Shown here: positions 32,995 to 43,342 of the stretch, piece by piece | How the letters are laid out: every line of letters starts with the position of its first letter | Position numbering within the stretch: position 1 is the stretch's first letter | DNA from: Roridomyces roridus | Lineage: Eukaryota > Basidiomycota > Agaricomycetes > Agaricales > Mycenaceae | DNA: 64,000 nt | Assembly: GCA_029378245.1 (NCBI GenBank) | Contig: JARKIF010000009.1 | Coordinates: 2,232,001-2,296,000, forward strand | Reading direction: 5' to 3' | Position numbers and translations under genes: made by a program | Notes under the pieces: generated by a model | Told to the model about the DNA's origin: nothing | Databases searched by the model: none | Seen by the model: the letters and a program-made list of their open reading frames with translations, nothing else

Positions 32995-35043
32995 CTACAG
33001 CCTTTGCAGCCGAACTCCCGCCGACGGATATACCAGGTCGGAGCCTTCCCAGTACAGCAGGTCCAACGGCGCACCGCGACTGAAAGGCAAGTCGAGAGAG
33101 ATCCAATACGGCTCGCAGCCCGCGGTCGGAAGCTCATTCAGCTCAGGGCGTCCGATCGCCAGCCTGTCGATAGAATCAACACATGCGTGTTCATCAACTT
33201 GCCAGCTCACCTAAACTCGTGGGGTCTCCCCGTTGACCAGAGCGCTACCGGTTTCGGGTTGGGAGCGGGTGGCTTTCCGCTTAACCCGGATTGCAACAGG
33301 GCCAGGATGTCCTGGTCACGCACAAAGAGGGCCTGAAGATATAGTGCCCCGTCTTGGATGACGACAACAGCTACACTGCCATCTCCAATCCAAACACCCC
33401 CGTACGCATCCAATGCGCGGGCAAGTAGTAGGTTTTCGAACGCAGGTTGGTAGTGCGCAATGGCTTCGTGAGCCAACGTTGCGGTGTCGGTATAGTTTCC
33501 CGTGACGAGCACGATCACCCCGTATGACCATTGTGGATTCACGACAAACTGGGAGTGGTATCCCGGAAGATTCCCGCCTAGTCCAAGGTTAGAATTGATT
33601 CGACCCAGCGGTACTGTTACCACCTTTGGCATAGGCGCGCGCTTCTTTCCCAACTTTGATCATTTCCCACGGCGCCCCCACTTCGTAGAAACCGTCGCTC
33701 CAGGCATGCATAGGTCGCAGCCACTCTCTGAGCACGTAAGGACTGATAACACTAGCTTCGTTCGGCGAGAGGAAACTCTGCATGACCGTCATGAGGTCAG
33801 AGAGTGAGCTATATTGGCCGCCGGATGGGTCATTGTCGAGTTCAAATGTATAATCCTATCCAGCATCAACGAGGAAATTGCAGAGAAACGCGTCACTTAC
33901 CGCCCAGTCTGAATAAGAAGCCGGAATAGCCATCTTTGCCGCAAGCGATTCATCTGGCATTTCATAAAAGCTGCTGCTCATGCGCAAAGGCTCGAAAATG
34001 TCGCGTTGCATCAGTTCCCGGAAATTACTTTCCTTGCCCGTGGCCAACGCATTAGCAGCCACATTGCAGAGGCCGAGAACATCAAAGCCAGTGTTGGAGT
34101 AGACGGGAAAGGTGAACTGGGGCGCCACCAGGGGATACTTGGCTACAGCATCTAGCAGTAGCTTCTCCCCTTGCGACCTTTGAACTACTTTCCTCGAGGA
34201 TAAACTCTCTGGAAAGGGAGCGGGCCAAGTTTCGCCGACATCTTGAGGAGGGTAATCCCTGCCGATACCTGGATTCTGGTGAATGGTGACGGTTTCGACG
34301 GTGCTGAAACCTTACCAGACAGATGGCTCGCAAGTTGACGCAGTGTAATTGGCGCCTCTTGATTGGATTCAAATGCGTCTCCGTTCATAAACTCTGCCCA
34401 TCCATACGAGGGATACGTGAAATTGGGCAGGAATTTGGTGACAGGATCGTCCCTGGAGTGTGCGTGAGCCAAGTGAGCAGTGACCGAATAACACACCGAC
34501 CAATTAAGTGCCCCCCGTTCCCTCAAAATGAGCGTCTCCAGAGTCGTGAACATTTTCGTGATACTGGCGATGCGATAGATAGAATCTCTCGTGACTGAGC
34601 CGCTATTTTGCGTTTCCGACTCGTTGGCGCGGAGAACACCGTAGCCGCGCTCGAATATGGGTCCGTTTGGACCGACCACCGCTATCGAGAGGCTGTCGAT
34701 GTCAGACGCCGCGGTGCGCGCCGAGAGGAGTGCATCAAGGGCAAGCGCTGCGTCTTCGAAGCCAGGAGAGTCGGGTTCAGGAGGGTGGGTCGCGAAGAGG
34801 GTTGGGAGCGGTGCTCTGCAAGTTAACTGGGATCTTGAGTTTCTGGATTATCGGGAGGAAGCGGATAGTTACCCCTTCCTCGGTCTGTGCAGAGACGATT
34901 TGGACCTTGATGTTGAAGTGGTTGAGGGCGGCAAAGAAGAAACCCAGTAAAGCAAGTATGATAGCTAGCCAGCGGATAGGGTTGCTTGTACGACGCGATT
35001 TCGGGGGAAGTCGTTCATATCCTGAGCCCCGCAGCTTATCCAT
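32995..35043 (-). CDS. membrane-anchored serine beta-lactamase-like protein
   Basis: It belongs to the beta-lactamase/penicillin-binding-protein fold (class C/LACTB-like group), which in fungi often has unknown esterase or peptidase activity. The ATG at 35043 opens a short basic tail, then one membrane helix (WLAIILALLGFFFAALNHF), so the domain lies outside the cytoplasm or in a lumen. The SxxK nucleophile motif is in RIASITKMFTTLETLILRERG (about 34555). The YxN motif is in VYSNTGFDVLGLC (about 34095). Around the third motif one reads LGGNLPGYHSQF (about 33570), which lacks a plain KTG or HxG. Several short introns are present, the last at about 33153-33199. The C-terminus PYWISLDLPF is in the last exon. 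Confidence 0.8.
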
Positions 35044-35186
35044 GGTGCCAGTGACCGGAAGGAGTAGCAGATGCTGACGCGCTCACGCGGCTGCGCGTTG
35101 GGAGAAACATGACAGAATGCCGACCAGTTTCGGATCACGCAAATTTTGACCAAACCTGATTCAGGGGCACTCACACTCGGACCACT

Positions 35187-36398
35187 ATGACTACGATATC
35201 CCACATCGAGAACCTCCTCGTTCAGCGAGAAACTGCGTCGAGTCTTTCTCACTCAGAGAATACAGCTATCCTGCCGACGTTTGGCAACGCCTCCCCCATT
35301 CCTACGCCGGTCGGCTACCACGCCCTGAACACACTTCGAACAATCGCGTTTGCTGCAGATGACAGCCTCTGGCAGCTCTTTGGCGCAATCATCTTCAAAT
35401 GGACTGCCGATTCAGACAACTTCGAAACAGTCAGAGACAACGAAGAAGCATTCGTTACACAGCAGCGAAACGCGTTGCCTCCCCAGGAACGGGAACATAT
35501 CCTGCTGGACATTCGCAAGCAGGTCGCCACGGCACCCGTTGTTTTCGTCCTGCCCGAGGAAGTGGCCAACTTTGCCGAATTTTCTGGCGAGGAGGAACAG
35601 GACTGCAAGATGGCAACAGGTGCCCACCTTCGTACGGAAGAGGGAGTCTCCACCCTTTACCTTCTCCCTTTTCTTCTTGCCGCGCAACGATTTACAGATG
35701 AACATCGTTCTGAAATTGAACCTGCGAGTTATGAGGAAGAGTTGAGTGCGCTTGTCGTGCTTGTTGCCAAGACCATCGTCCACGAGACACGCCATCTTGT
35801 CGGTGCCCTTGTATGTCTTCTCTCGATTTGCTACGAAATTATGCTCACCTCGAATCTACTAGTTCGAATCCAAGACGCCGCGTTTGGTCCATGGATCATT
35901 CCCTGTCCCAGCAGACGACAAAGCGGCCCATTACTGGGAACGTACTCGGTACGGGAGTATCATTGCAGCCTCTTTCGGTATCTACTCTCCATTCTTGTTG
36001 AAAATCTGCTCAAAAATACACCAGTGGCCCTTCACTCCGAGCAACTCAAGGATGCTCGATTGATGTTGTTAGGCGCCCTACCTGGCGGCAACTCGGTCCG
36101 ACGTGTTGACGCTGCAACCGTTGGATCGGTAGCAAGGACTATCAGAAGGGGTGGATTGTTCGATAATCTGCGTTTCTTCTCCGCCTCATATTCATATCCA
36201 GTGGCTAAGACGGACAGGTATTGGGAATCGGTTGACGGAGATGCCCAGATCTTTTCTATTCCTGAAGGCGTCTATGAACCCAAACCGGTACTCTTATCCT
36301 CCCTGACGCCTGACCAGTACTGGCGCGTATGTGCCACGAACTACAGAGGCGTGATTCATGGGCGTTCGTCGAAGGAAAAACAGCCAAAATCTGGGTAG
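35187..36398 (+). CDS. unrecognised protein with HETRH motif, copy A of a tandem pair
   Basis: The ATG at 35187 starts MTTISHIENLLVQRETASSL. Three exons are seen, with introns at about 35812-35862 (gtatgtct...actag) and 35949-36007 (starts gtatctac, ends caccag). A helical N-terminal half is followed by KTIVHETRHLVGAL, with HExxH at 35781-35795. After the intron comes YWERTRYGSIIAASF, whose Glu would be a candidate third zinc ligand. The C-terminus shows LLGALPGGNSVRR and LLSSLTPDQYWRVCATNYRG. HExxH plus a downstream Glu is typical of gluzincin peptidases, but I recognise no family, so a peptidase role is only a suggestion. The tandem copy follows directly. Confidence 0.7.
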   Translation: MTTISHIENLLVQRETASSLSHSENTAILPTFGNASPIPTPVGYHALNTLRTIAFAADDSLWQLFGAIIFKWTADSDNFETVRDNEEAFVTQQRNALPPQEREHILLDIRKQVATAPVVFVLPEEVANFAEFSGEEEQDCKMATGAHLRTEEGVSTLYLLPFLLAAQRFTDEHRSEIEPASYEEELSALVVLVAKTIVHETRHLVGALVCLLSICYEIMLTSNLLVRIQDAAFGPWIIPCPSRRQSGPLLGTYSVREYHCSLFRYLLSILVENLLKNTPVALHSEQLKDARLMLLGALPGGNSVRRVDAATVGSVARTIRRGGLFDNLRFFSASYSYPVAKTDRYWESVDGDAQIFSIPEGVYEPKPVLLSSLTPDQYWRVCATNYRGVIHGRSSKEKQPKSG

Positions 36399-36569
36399 CG
36401 GGGGACCATTGAGTGGTCGTGGTGGTCCAATATTTTGCTGTACATAACGAGAACCACGATCCTTGGGCACTGTGCTTGGCAAAATATAGTCGTGGGAAAG
36501 ATGACTCGATCGCAATGTCGTACGCCGCCACCGAGACAGGGGCACAACACTCCTCTCCCACCACCTACA
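36399..36569. repeat. duplicated spacer between copies A and B, with a REV7-start remnant
   Basis: It is alignable with 37853-37960: both follow CCAAAATCTGGGTA at the gene end. Both contain ttgctgtac, an acgag or aacgagg stretch, tcgtgggaaa, then atgact(c/t)ga(t/c)cgcaa and aatgtc. In the second block that aatgtc is the REV7 start codon context. Confidence 0.55.
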
Positions 36570-37852
36570 ATGGCAAGCGAGGACATTGAAGCTCTCCTGG
36601 CGCAACGAGAGACTGCAGCGCACATGAACCGCTCCGCGAAGGGAGCGGTGTTGTCCAGCTTCAAAAGACATGTCCTCTATAGCCATGTTGGCTACTACGC
36701 CCTTCACACACTTCGAATCATCGCCCTCGCCCCAGATCCTACCCTCTGGCGACTTTTCGGCGCCGTCATATTTCAGTGGCCTGGCCCGTCTCCTGAAGAC
36801 GCTGTCACCGCCCAGAGTGCTCAAAAGAGTGAACAAGCCTTCATCGAGAAAAAGCTTGCTGCATTACCTTCCGAAGAACAACAGCGTATCCTCTTCCATA
36901 TTCGCCAGCAAGTCGCGAAGGCCAACGTTCTCGCCGTGTATCCAGAACAATTGACTGCGTTTTGCGAATATTCTGGCGGGGAGGAAGAGGACTGCAAGCG
37001 GGCCATTTCTCGTCACCTGCGCACAGATGAAGGAGTGTCTACAATCTACCTTTTTCCTTTTCTCCTTGCCGCGGAGTGGGTGGTAGAAGATCACCAGCGA
37101 GCTATCGGACAAGAGGATTTTCGTCAGGAGTTGGATGTGCTCACCGTGGTGGTCGCAAAAACAATGGTTCATGAGACGAGAAATTTGGTGGCTAGTTGCG
37201 TACGTTGTTTTAGCATGCGCATATGTATGAAAATGATGCTCATATTGAATATAGCTCCACGGGAAGCCCTCTCTCGTCTCAAGTTCATTCCCGCTGCCGG
37301 TACCAGAAACCCCTCAGCCAGAATCCAGCCCAGAGACAATGGGTGGCGAAGCGAGAGAGTATTTGGAGAGCACTAGATACGGCTCTTACCTGACGGCGTC
37401 GTTCGGTATGCAATATTCTTCATCCTTGCTGAACTTGTGCTCAAACACAGACAGTGGTCGATCCCGGAGAAGATTCTCACTTGAAGTTGGAAGATACTCG
37501 ACTGAGACTGACGGGCACCTTACCTGGCAGCAGCTCCTTGCGGCGCCTCTCCCCTAAGACTGTCGGATGGGTGGTAGGCCTTGTCGAGGATGGCCGATTT
37601 CTTGACATCAACCCTTTCTTTGCTAGCCTTTCGTCGCTGCCTATTAGGGAAACATTGTGGACACCAGATGATATTCTTGACCAGGTAACTGGAGCCCCCG
37701 TCCGAATTCCAGTCAGTCGCCCCAGCAGTGACCGCCGCGAGAGCGACCAGGAACCCAAAGGGATACTCGTATCCTCCCTGACGCCTGACCAGTACCGGCG
37801 CGTATGTGCCGGCAACTTCAGAGGCGTGCTTCGTGGTCCAAAATCTGGGTAA
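36570..37852 (+). CDS. unrecognised protein, copy B of the tandem pair, HETRN motif
   Basis: The ATG at 36570 starts MASEDIEALLAQRETAAHMN, which aligns with copy A (IENLLVQRETASSL). The pair shares LWRLFGAVIFQW, HIRQQVAK, EEEDCKRAI, LRTDEGVSTIYLFPFLLAAE and the end SSLTPDQYRRVCAGNFRG. At 37170-37184 the motif reads HETRN, so the second His of copy A's HExxH is replaced. Introns lie at equivalent places (about 37200-37254 and 37406-37456). After the second, the acceptor acagacag gives VVDPGEDSHLKLEDTRLRL, matching copy A. If copy A binds zinc, copy B probably does not. The copies are clearly diverged. Confidence 0.7.
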
Positions 37853-37951
37853 TCGGTGGTAGTCGCAGTAGATTGCTGTACGTAGCGGAAACGAGGTTTT
37901 GGTATTCCGCGGAAGTAGAATCGTGGGAAACATGACTTGACCGCAACCACA

Positions 37952-39022
37952 ATGTCCCCGCCTCTAACCTATAACCGTTCGTGATCGACGCGTCCATGTC
38001 TCGATAACCTAACCCGGCACAGAGGTTGTTCGTGGTATTACAGAGTTCAGTACGTGTGACCGCGTCCACCACTCACTTTTCATCACAAAAGTAGTCGAGG
38101 TCGCGATCCACAACATACTGTACGTCCGACAAATATATCCTGCCGATCTCTTTGTGCGCCGCAAGAAATACGATACGCCAGTCTTCCAATCCCGACATCC
38201 AGCTCTGAATGACTACATCTCCGGAGCCGTGAAAGCTATCGGCGAGCAGCTGTTGACTGTGCGCCACCGTTGCATCAGGATTCGCGTCTCTGAATTGTCT
38301 AGGGTAATGTGGACAAGGTCGTCGTCGTTATCAAGGACAAGGAGGAGATTGCCCTCGAGCGATTTCTCTTTTCCATCGAACATATGATCGAGGTCGAATC
38401 CTTCAACAAAGACACCGGGTTTGTTTCTTCCAATTAGATCTTCTATGCCTATTGAATTTGTTCAGTGTGGAGGATGCCATGTCGTCTGCCACCCTTGGTC
38501 AATACTTTCGCGGTTTTCTGGTCAAGTTGAGTATGGTCGAGTCGCAATTGGGACCGCTGTCCCTGGGCGACGACGTCTCGTTCAGTATTGCCATTGAGCT
38601 CAAGGAAGACAAAGTTCCCACGAAGAACGAGAAAACCTCGAATCCTCCGCCTTGGATACCGGCTTATACGCAGCACACCACTGCAGGAGCATCTGAAGAG
38701 GCGGAACTTCACATGTGGGTCTGTTTGTTTCTCAGTGCTCCCTTCTTACGTCCATCCAGGATACGAGCAGTAAACACAGGAATCATAAATGCAAGTTACA
38801 CTCAGTCGTCTGGTCTGGGGTATTGATTGCATGCAGCTTTCACTCGCCGTCCAAGAATCCGACGTAAAGCTGGAACGGGAAAGACAGGCGTTTGCCAACA
38901 CGAAAAAGGCAGAGCCGGCGCCTGGCAGTGCGAAAGACGTCAGCCAGTCTTCCGACCCACCCGAGCCGTCGAAAACTGCCTCGGACACGATTGATCTCTT
39001 GACTGCATTAGATTCCAAATAA
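37952..39022 (+). CDS. REV7: REV7/MAD2L2, HORMA subunit of DNA polymerase zeta
   Basis: It supports translesion synthesis by binding REV3 and REV1. The ATG at 37952 gives MSPPLTYNQVVRGITEFIVE after a short intron, then VAIHNILYVRQIYPADLFVR, the HORMA start. Next come TPVFQSRHPALNDYI, VDKVVVVIKDKEEIALERFL, VEDAMSSATLGQYFRGFLVK and the safety-belt part IRAVNTGIIN. Five or six short introns are present. The one at 38791-38836 uses a GC donor (gcaagt) and ends atgcag. The tail after LAVQESDVKLERERQ is an extra 50-residue charged region. It is convergent with SNX4, 4 bp between stop codons. Confidence 0.88.
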
Positions 39023-39026
39023 TATA

Positions 39027-40835
39027 CTAAGGATGTACACGTATACGTTGAACGAGCGATTCTACCCGTTCCCATTCCTCCATGGCCTGAAAAAGAGTCA
39101 ATTACGCGCAATCGACGCAAACAATCCCGTACCGCTTTGTAGAATTCAATTTGGCCGTCTGCAAGACTGCCCAACATCTCCTTCATCTCTGCATCTTTCG
39201 CGTGCTGGAAGATGGTCTGTTCCCGAAGTGTTTCGTCACTGAACGCATCTGAAGTTTCGTGTGCCGTAGTCACAGCGTCTTGAAGCTGCGTATCGCATTA
39301 GGACTGGACCTAAAAAGACGCAATTGAGATCCTACCTCCTTGATCTTGACGTCCAGCTTCCTCATCTTCTCAACCCGACTTCTGTCATCATCCGCACCAC
39401 GCAGAGCATCCACACGGTCCTTCAGGTATGACCCCAGACCCAGTCCGGTACTGCCAGCGTGTCCGTTGATGACGGCGGATAGTCTGTCCCGCTCAGAGGT
39501 GACACCCGCCAGATAGTCCGACAACTCCTCGAAATCCAGCTGTTTCTGGTCTCGTAGCTTGAGAACAGCACGGTTGGCATGCGAGTAGGTCAAAAGGGAG
39601 TGAAGGTGGATCAAGAAAGGATCAGTGGTGTTTTGGGTCTGGTGGGAATGAGAATTAGTAACCAGGACCGGTGCAAACGTACTGTGTGCCGCAGGAGAGC
39701 CGAAAACTCGAGGAGGGTGTTTGAGAAATGATTGAGCGGGTCCGTGATACCTGACTCCAAGAATCCGAGACCCTGGACGGCGACGGCGAGGTCGTGATAG
39801 TCCGCGGTGAGGTCTTCTCCGGATTCGGGGGCATCTCATTTAGCCTTAGATACTCGGACATGGAGAGGAGGGCGGTCAAAGACGCAAATAAGAGCAACTC
39901 ACCGCCTGTACGCGTTCGCAGCCGTGACCATAACCGTTCTGATGTAACGAGACCCTCTTCGAATTGGTCGACATGTTCCCGCATGCTGAGAAAACGGTCG
40001 TCCGGCTTGCGAACTCGTGAGAACGCGTTCAAAAGTGTATCTGATATGTTGTCGATGATGCCAGGCGTGGGTTCCTGGTTCGGAGGATGGGCTATATGCT
40101 GGTGCATGTGTACATGCTGTGGACCGTCAAGATATGCAGATTACAAGGCGAAATTTGCTGACCCATTCCGTCGACTCGAAGAATGCACGGACAAGCGTAC
40201 TCCGCTGGAGGGTTGGATGCCGAGATAGTCGTTGGAGGAAACGGTGCAGACTGGAGGCGTTCCGATTAGGCCAGTTTTGAGCCAGGGAAAGAGCTTACTC
40301 CATACGACGCCGTTCCATAAATTCCGGGCTAAACCGGTCCCCAGTAATGTATTCTGGACACGTTTCTGTGAGTGCCACAACGTCGTGGAGCGCGAATGTC
40401 GCGTACCCAGTCGGTGCTTGTCGGGAAGGGCAGGAACCACGCAAGCCGGAAAGTCTCGGACAAGATTCTCCCTCAGAAACACAAAGTCCTGGAACCGCCG
40501 TCGCGAGGAGGGATTCGGGGTCGAGTATATTCGCAAGTTGGTCTGAAATGACCGCGTAAATCTCACAAGGTCACGGTCTGCAGTGTCCCGCGACACACCT
40601 GGGCCGAGACGAGGTAAGAAACATATGCGTCCTTGGTTTCTGCTAGCTCCTTGACGGGGTCTGAGACGGTGGTATTGAGGTAGCCCTCCCACTTGGGGTC
40701 GTTTGGTCCATCGCTGTCCGATGTGCTTTGTCGAAAGCCTGGGCCAGAGGGGCCGTCGCGGGGAGTCTCGTAGGTGGGTGCCGAGGGCGACTCCCAAGTT
40801 ACACTGTCGAATACGTCTTCGTCGTCGCCCAGCAT
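39027..40835 (-). CDS. SNX4: SNX4/Atg24 sorting nexin (PX-BAR)
   Basis: It binds PtdIns(3)P on endosomes and works in recycling and selective autophagy. The ATG at 40835 (MLGDDEDVFDSVTWESPSAP) opens a disordered N-terminus. DPVKELAETKDAYVSYLVSA leads into the PX domain (YSTPNPSSRRRFQDFVFLRE, FPACVVPALPDKHRLEY, phosphoinositide-binding Arg and Lys). A BAR domain follows (RKPDDRFLSMREHVDQFEEG, FLIHLHSLLTYSHANRAVLK, LDFEELSDYLAGVTSERDRL). The last exon gives MEEWERVESLVQRIRVHP. About six short introns are present. It is divergent from PTM1, 102 bp between start codons. Order and length fit fungal Snx4. Confidence 0.88.
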
Positions 40836-40937
40836 GAGTGCTCGGACTGCGGCTGATCGGTGACGCAAAAGCAAACACGCTCGTGTCGGCTACAGCACTT
40901 CCTTCTTTCTCTGGCACGGCCCTCCGTGTCGACTACC

Positions 40938-43246
40938 ATGTTTATTCGACTTTTGCCTCTCCTTCTTTCCTTCTGCCTCTCGTGTCTGGCGTACCAAACC
41001 ACCGTCTTCGACACCGACTACTCGCGACAGACATGTGCTGGAATGTGGGCTTCCGCTCGGACGTACATTAACGTTACCTTCGACGCTGCTTCGGCGGGAC
41101 AGGTATGTCTTGTCTTGGCCACGCTACAACCTCCGGTTGCGTAGTAACAGCGTTGAAGCTGGCTATGGTCATATATGAGTGGAAAGACGTAGAGTACCTG
41201 GGCAAAGTCACGTCTCTTACCGACGAGGAATTACCTGTATGCCCGAAACCTTATATTGGAGTGGAATCTCATTAATTCTCAGCAGAAAACGTATATCTGC
41301 ACCGCGAACTCCATGGCAAGCGGTTTCTGTACTGCAGATGAGGTAGGTCGAATAGCTCGGTGAAACTGCACCACTTATTCGCGCAAGATGGGCAAATTCA
41401 TACTCGATCTCCCGGAGGGAAAATCCCTCAATTCAACGTCGTTCTGGACGGCGCGCGTCGAGCTCCCCGCAAACCGGACTGGAGGGACTGCCAGCAGCGG
41501 CAGCCTTTGGAACAATCCTGAAGGAAACCCTGTTCTCCCGGCAAGCAATGGCACGACTCAATGGAGGCGCGCGGATGCCTTGAACCCCAGTCCAGACGGT
41601 CTATACGCTTACTCGGAGCCCATCCAATATTTCGTGCGCAAAGCAGGCTACTACTGTGTCGGTAAGGTATCAGCTTTTCTCTCGCTGTTGTCTCTCAATA
41701 CTCCAGCAGCCATGATCCCTGTGACGGTCGAAGGCCATGACGCTCACGCTACATATCAGGGCCTTGTCTTCTTCCAGAACACCTTCAACGGCATGCTTCC
41801 AGCCGCAGACTATCCTAAAGTCAATGTGAGCATGAATACGTGTACACTGCTAGTCTCTAAGCAGCCTTCCAGTTTTATTTTGCCATGTTCTTGGTTTATG
41901 CTGCCCTGGGCGCTGCTTGGGGGTGGCTATGTTACCAACACGTGCAAGATTTGCTACCTATCCAGGTATCTATTCTTCGCTACATTCACAGGATAAAATT
42001 AAATATGTCCCAGTATTATCTCTCGGGACTTGTTGGGCTGGTTATCATCGAGATGGTTGCGAATTGGGGCAAGTTTATGTCGGCTGTAACTGACTATTGC
42101 TAACCATGCTGTAGCATACTACAGGTATCTCAACGCGCACGGTAAGAGTACAGCATCGACTGTCTTCCTTATCGTCGGTCAGTATTTTACCAAGAAAATG
42201 GGACCTTTCTCACCGACCTGCAGTCGCCATTCTCGATGCCGGTCGCAATTCCATGTCCTTTTTCATGCTTCTCGTCGTATCCTTGGGCTTGAGCGTCGTC
42301 CGAGAATCACTGGGCCGTACCATGCTCAAATGCCAAATCCTTGCTGGGGCGCATTTCGTGTTTGGAAGTAAGTCCTCCCGCGTTCTGTTCGGTCTGCCAT
42401 GTTGACAACTTTAGTTCTGTATGCCATCGGTATTGTCGAGCTCGAGCTGGAATCGACGTCAGCGCTTGTGCTCCTGATGTTTGTCATTCCCTTGGCCTTT
42501 ACTCTCAGCGGCTTCCTGCTATGGATTCTGTACTCGTTGAATGGTCAGACCACATCCAAACGATCACAAAGAGTTCTAACGAGTATTTCCAGCGACGATC
42601 ACCCAACTGCGGGCCCGCAAGCAACGGTACAAACTCTCCATGTTCGAGTACTTGTACCGCATCCTTTTGTTTGCCGTCCTGGTCATTGCCATTTTCTTCG
42701 TGGTGTCCACACTTTCCTTCTCCGGCCGTCTTGCTGAAGGTGATCTCTTGGCATGCGTCGGTTTTCGCAATACTGACTCGTTGGTAGATTATTCTGCAAA
42801 CACTTGGCGTGTCCGATGGTGGCTACTCGACGGCTGGCTTGCTTTGCTGTACCTCGTCTCTTTCACCGCTATCGCCTACCTGTGGCGGCCAAGCGCGAAT
42901 AACAGAAGATATGCTTTCCTCCTATCATTCTGTTGCGCTTTGTTTATCTTCATCCACATTAGCGATGTCTGACGAGATTGCGCAAGACGAGGAGGACGCC
43001 GAGGACTATGATTTGGAGTCGATGGGTCACCGAGGGCGGATCCCAGACGAGGACGATGACGACGCTGCAACCCTGGTCGGCTCCCGGCGACATGAGCCAA
43101 TCGCTGAAGACAATGTCGTTTTCGAGATCGGTGATGAGGACGGCGGTAGCGATGACGAGGAAGAGGCGAAAAAGAGGCGCCGTCGGCTTTCTGGGGAGCC
43201 CCACAGCGCCGAGGATGAGAGACGGGGACTCATGAACGGCGAGTAG
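40938..43246 (+). CDS. PTM1: PTM1-like seven-helix (GOST/LU7TM) Golgi protein
   Basis: A signal peptide (MFIRLLPLLLSFCLSCLA) is followed by a luminal N-terminal domain and seven hydrophobic segments (about 41840-42900), including FLVYAALGAAWGWLCYQH, YYLSGLVGLVIIEMVANW, LVLLMFVIPLAFTLSGFLLW and RILLFAVLVIAIFFVVSTLS. The cytoplasmic tail is very acidic (EIAQDEEDAEDYDLESMG, DEEEEAKKRRRR-like). This layout matches the PTM1/GOST family (lung seven-transmembrane receptor group) of the Golgi and endosomes, implicated in membrane trafficking. At least eight short introns are present. No frame break was noticed. Confidence 0.82.
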
Positions 43247-43342
43247 CATTTCTGCGATACATACTTGAGTAGAAAGTGTAAATTATGGGTCGGATTCTCG
43301 TGGTATCAGTGGCTGTTCGGCCACGCTCAAGCTTCCTTCGCG

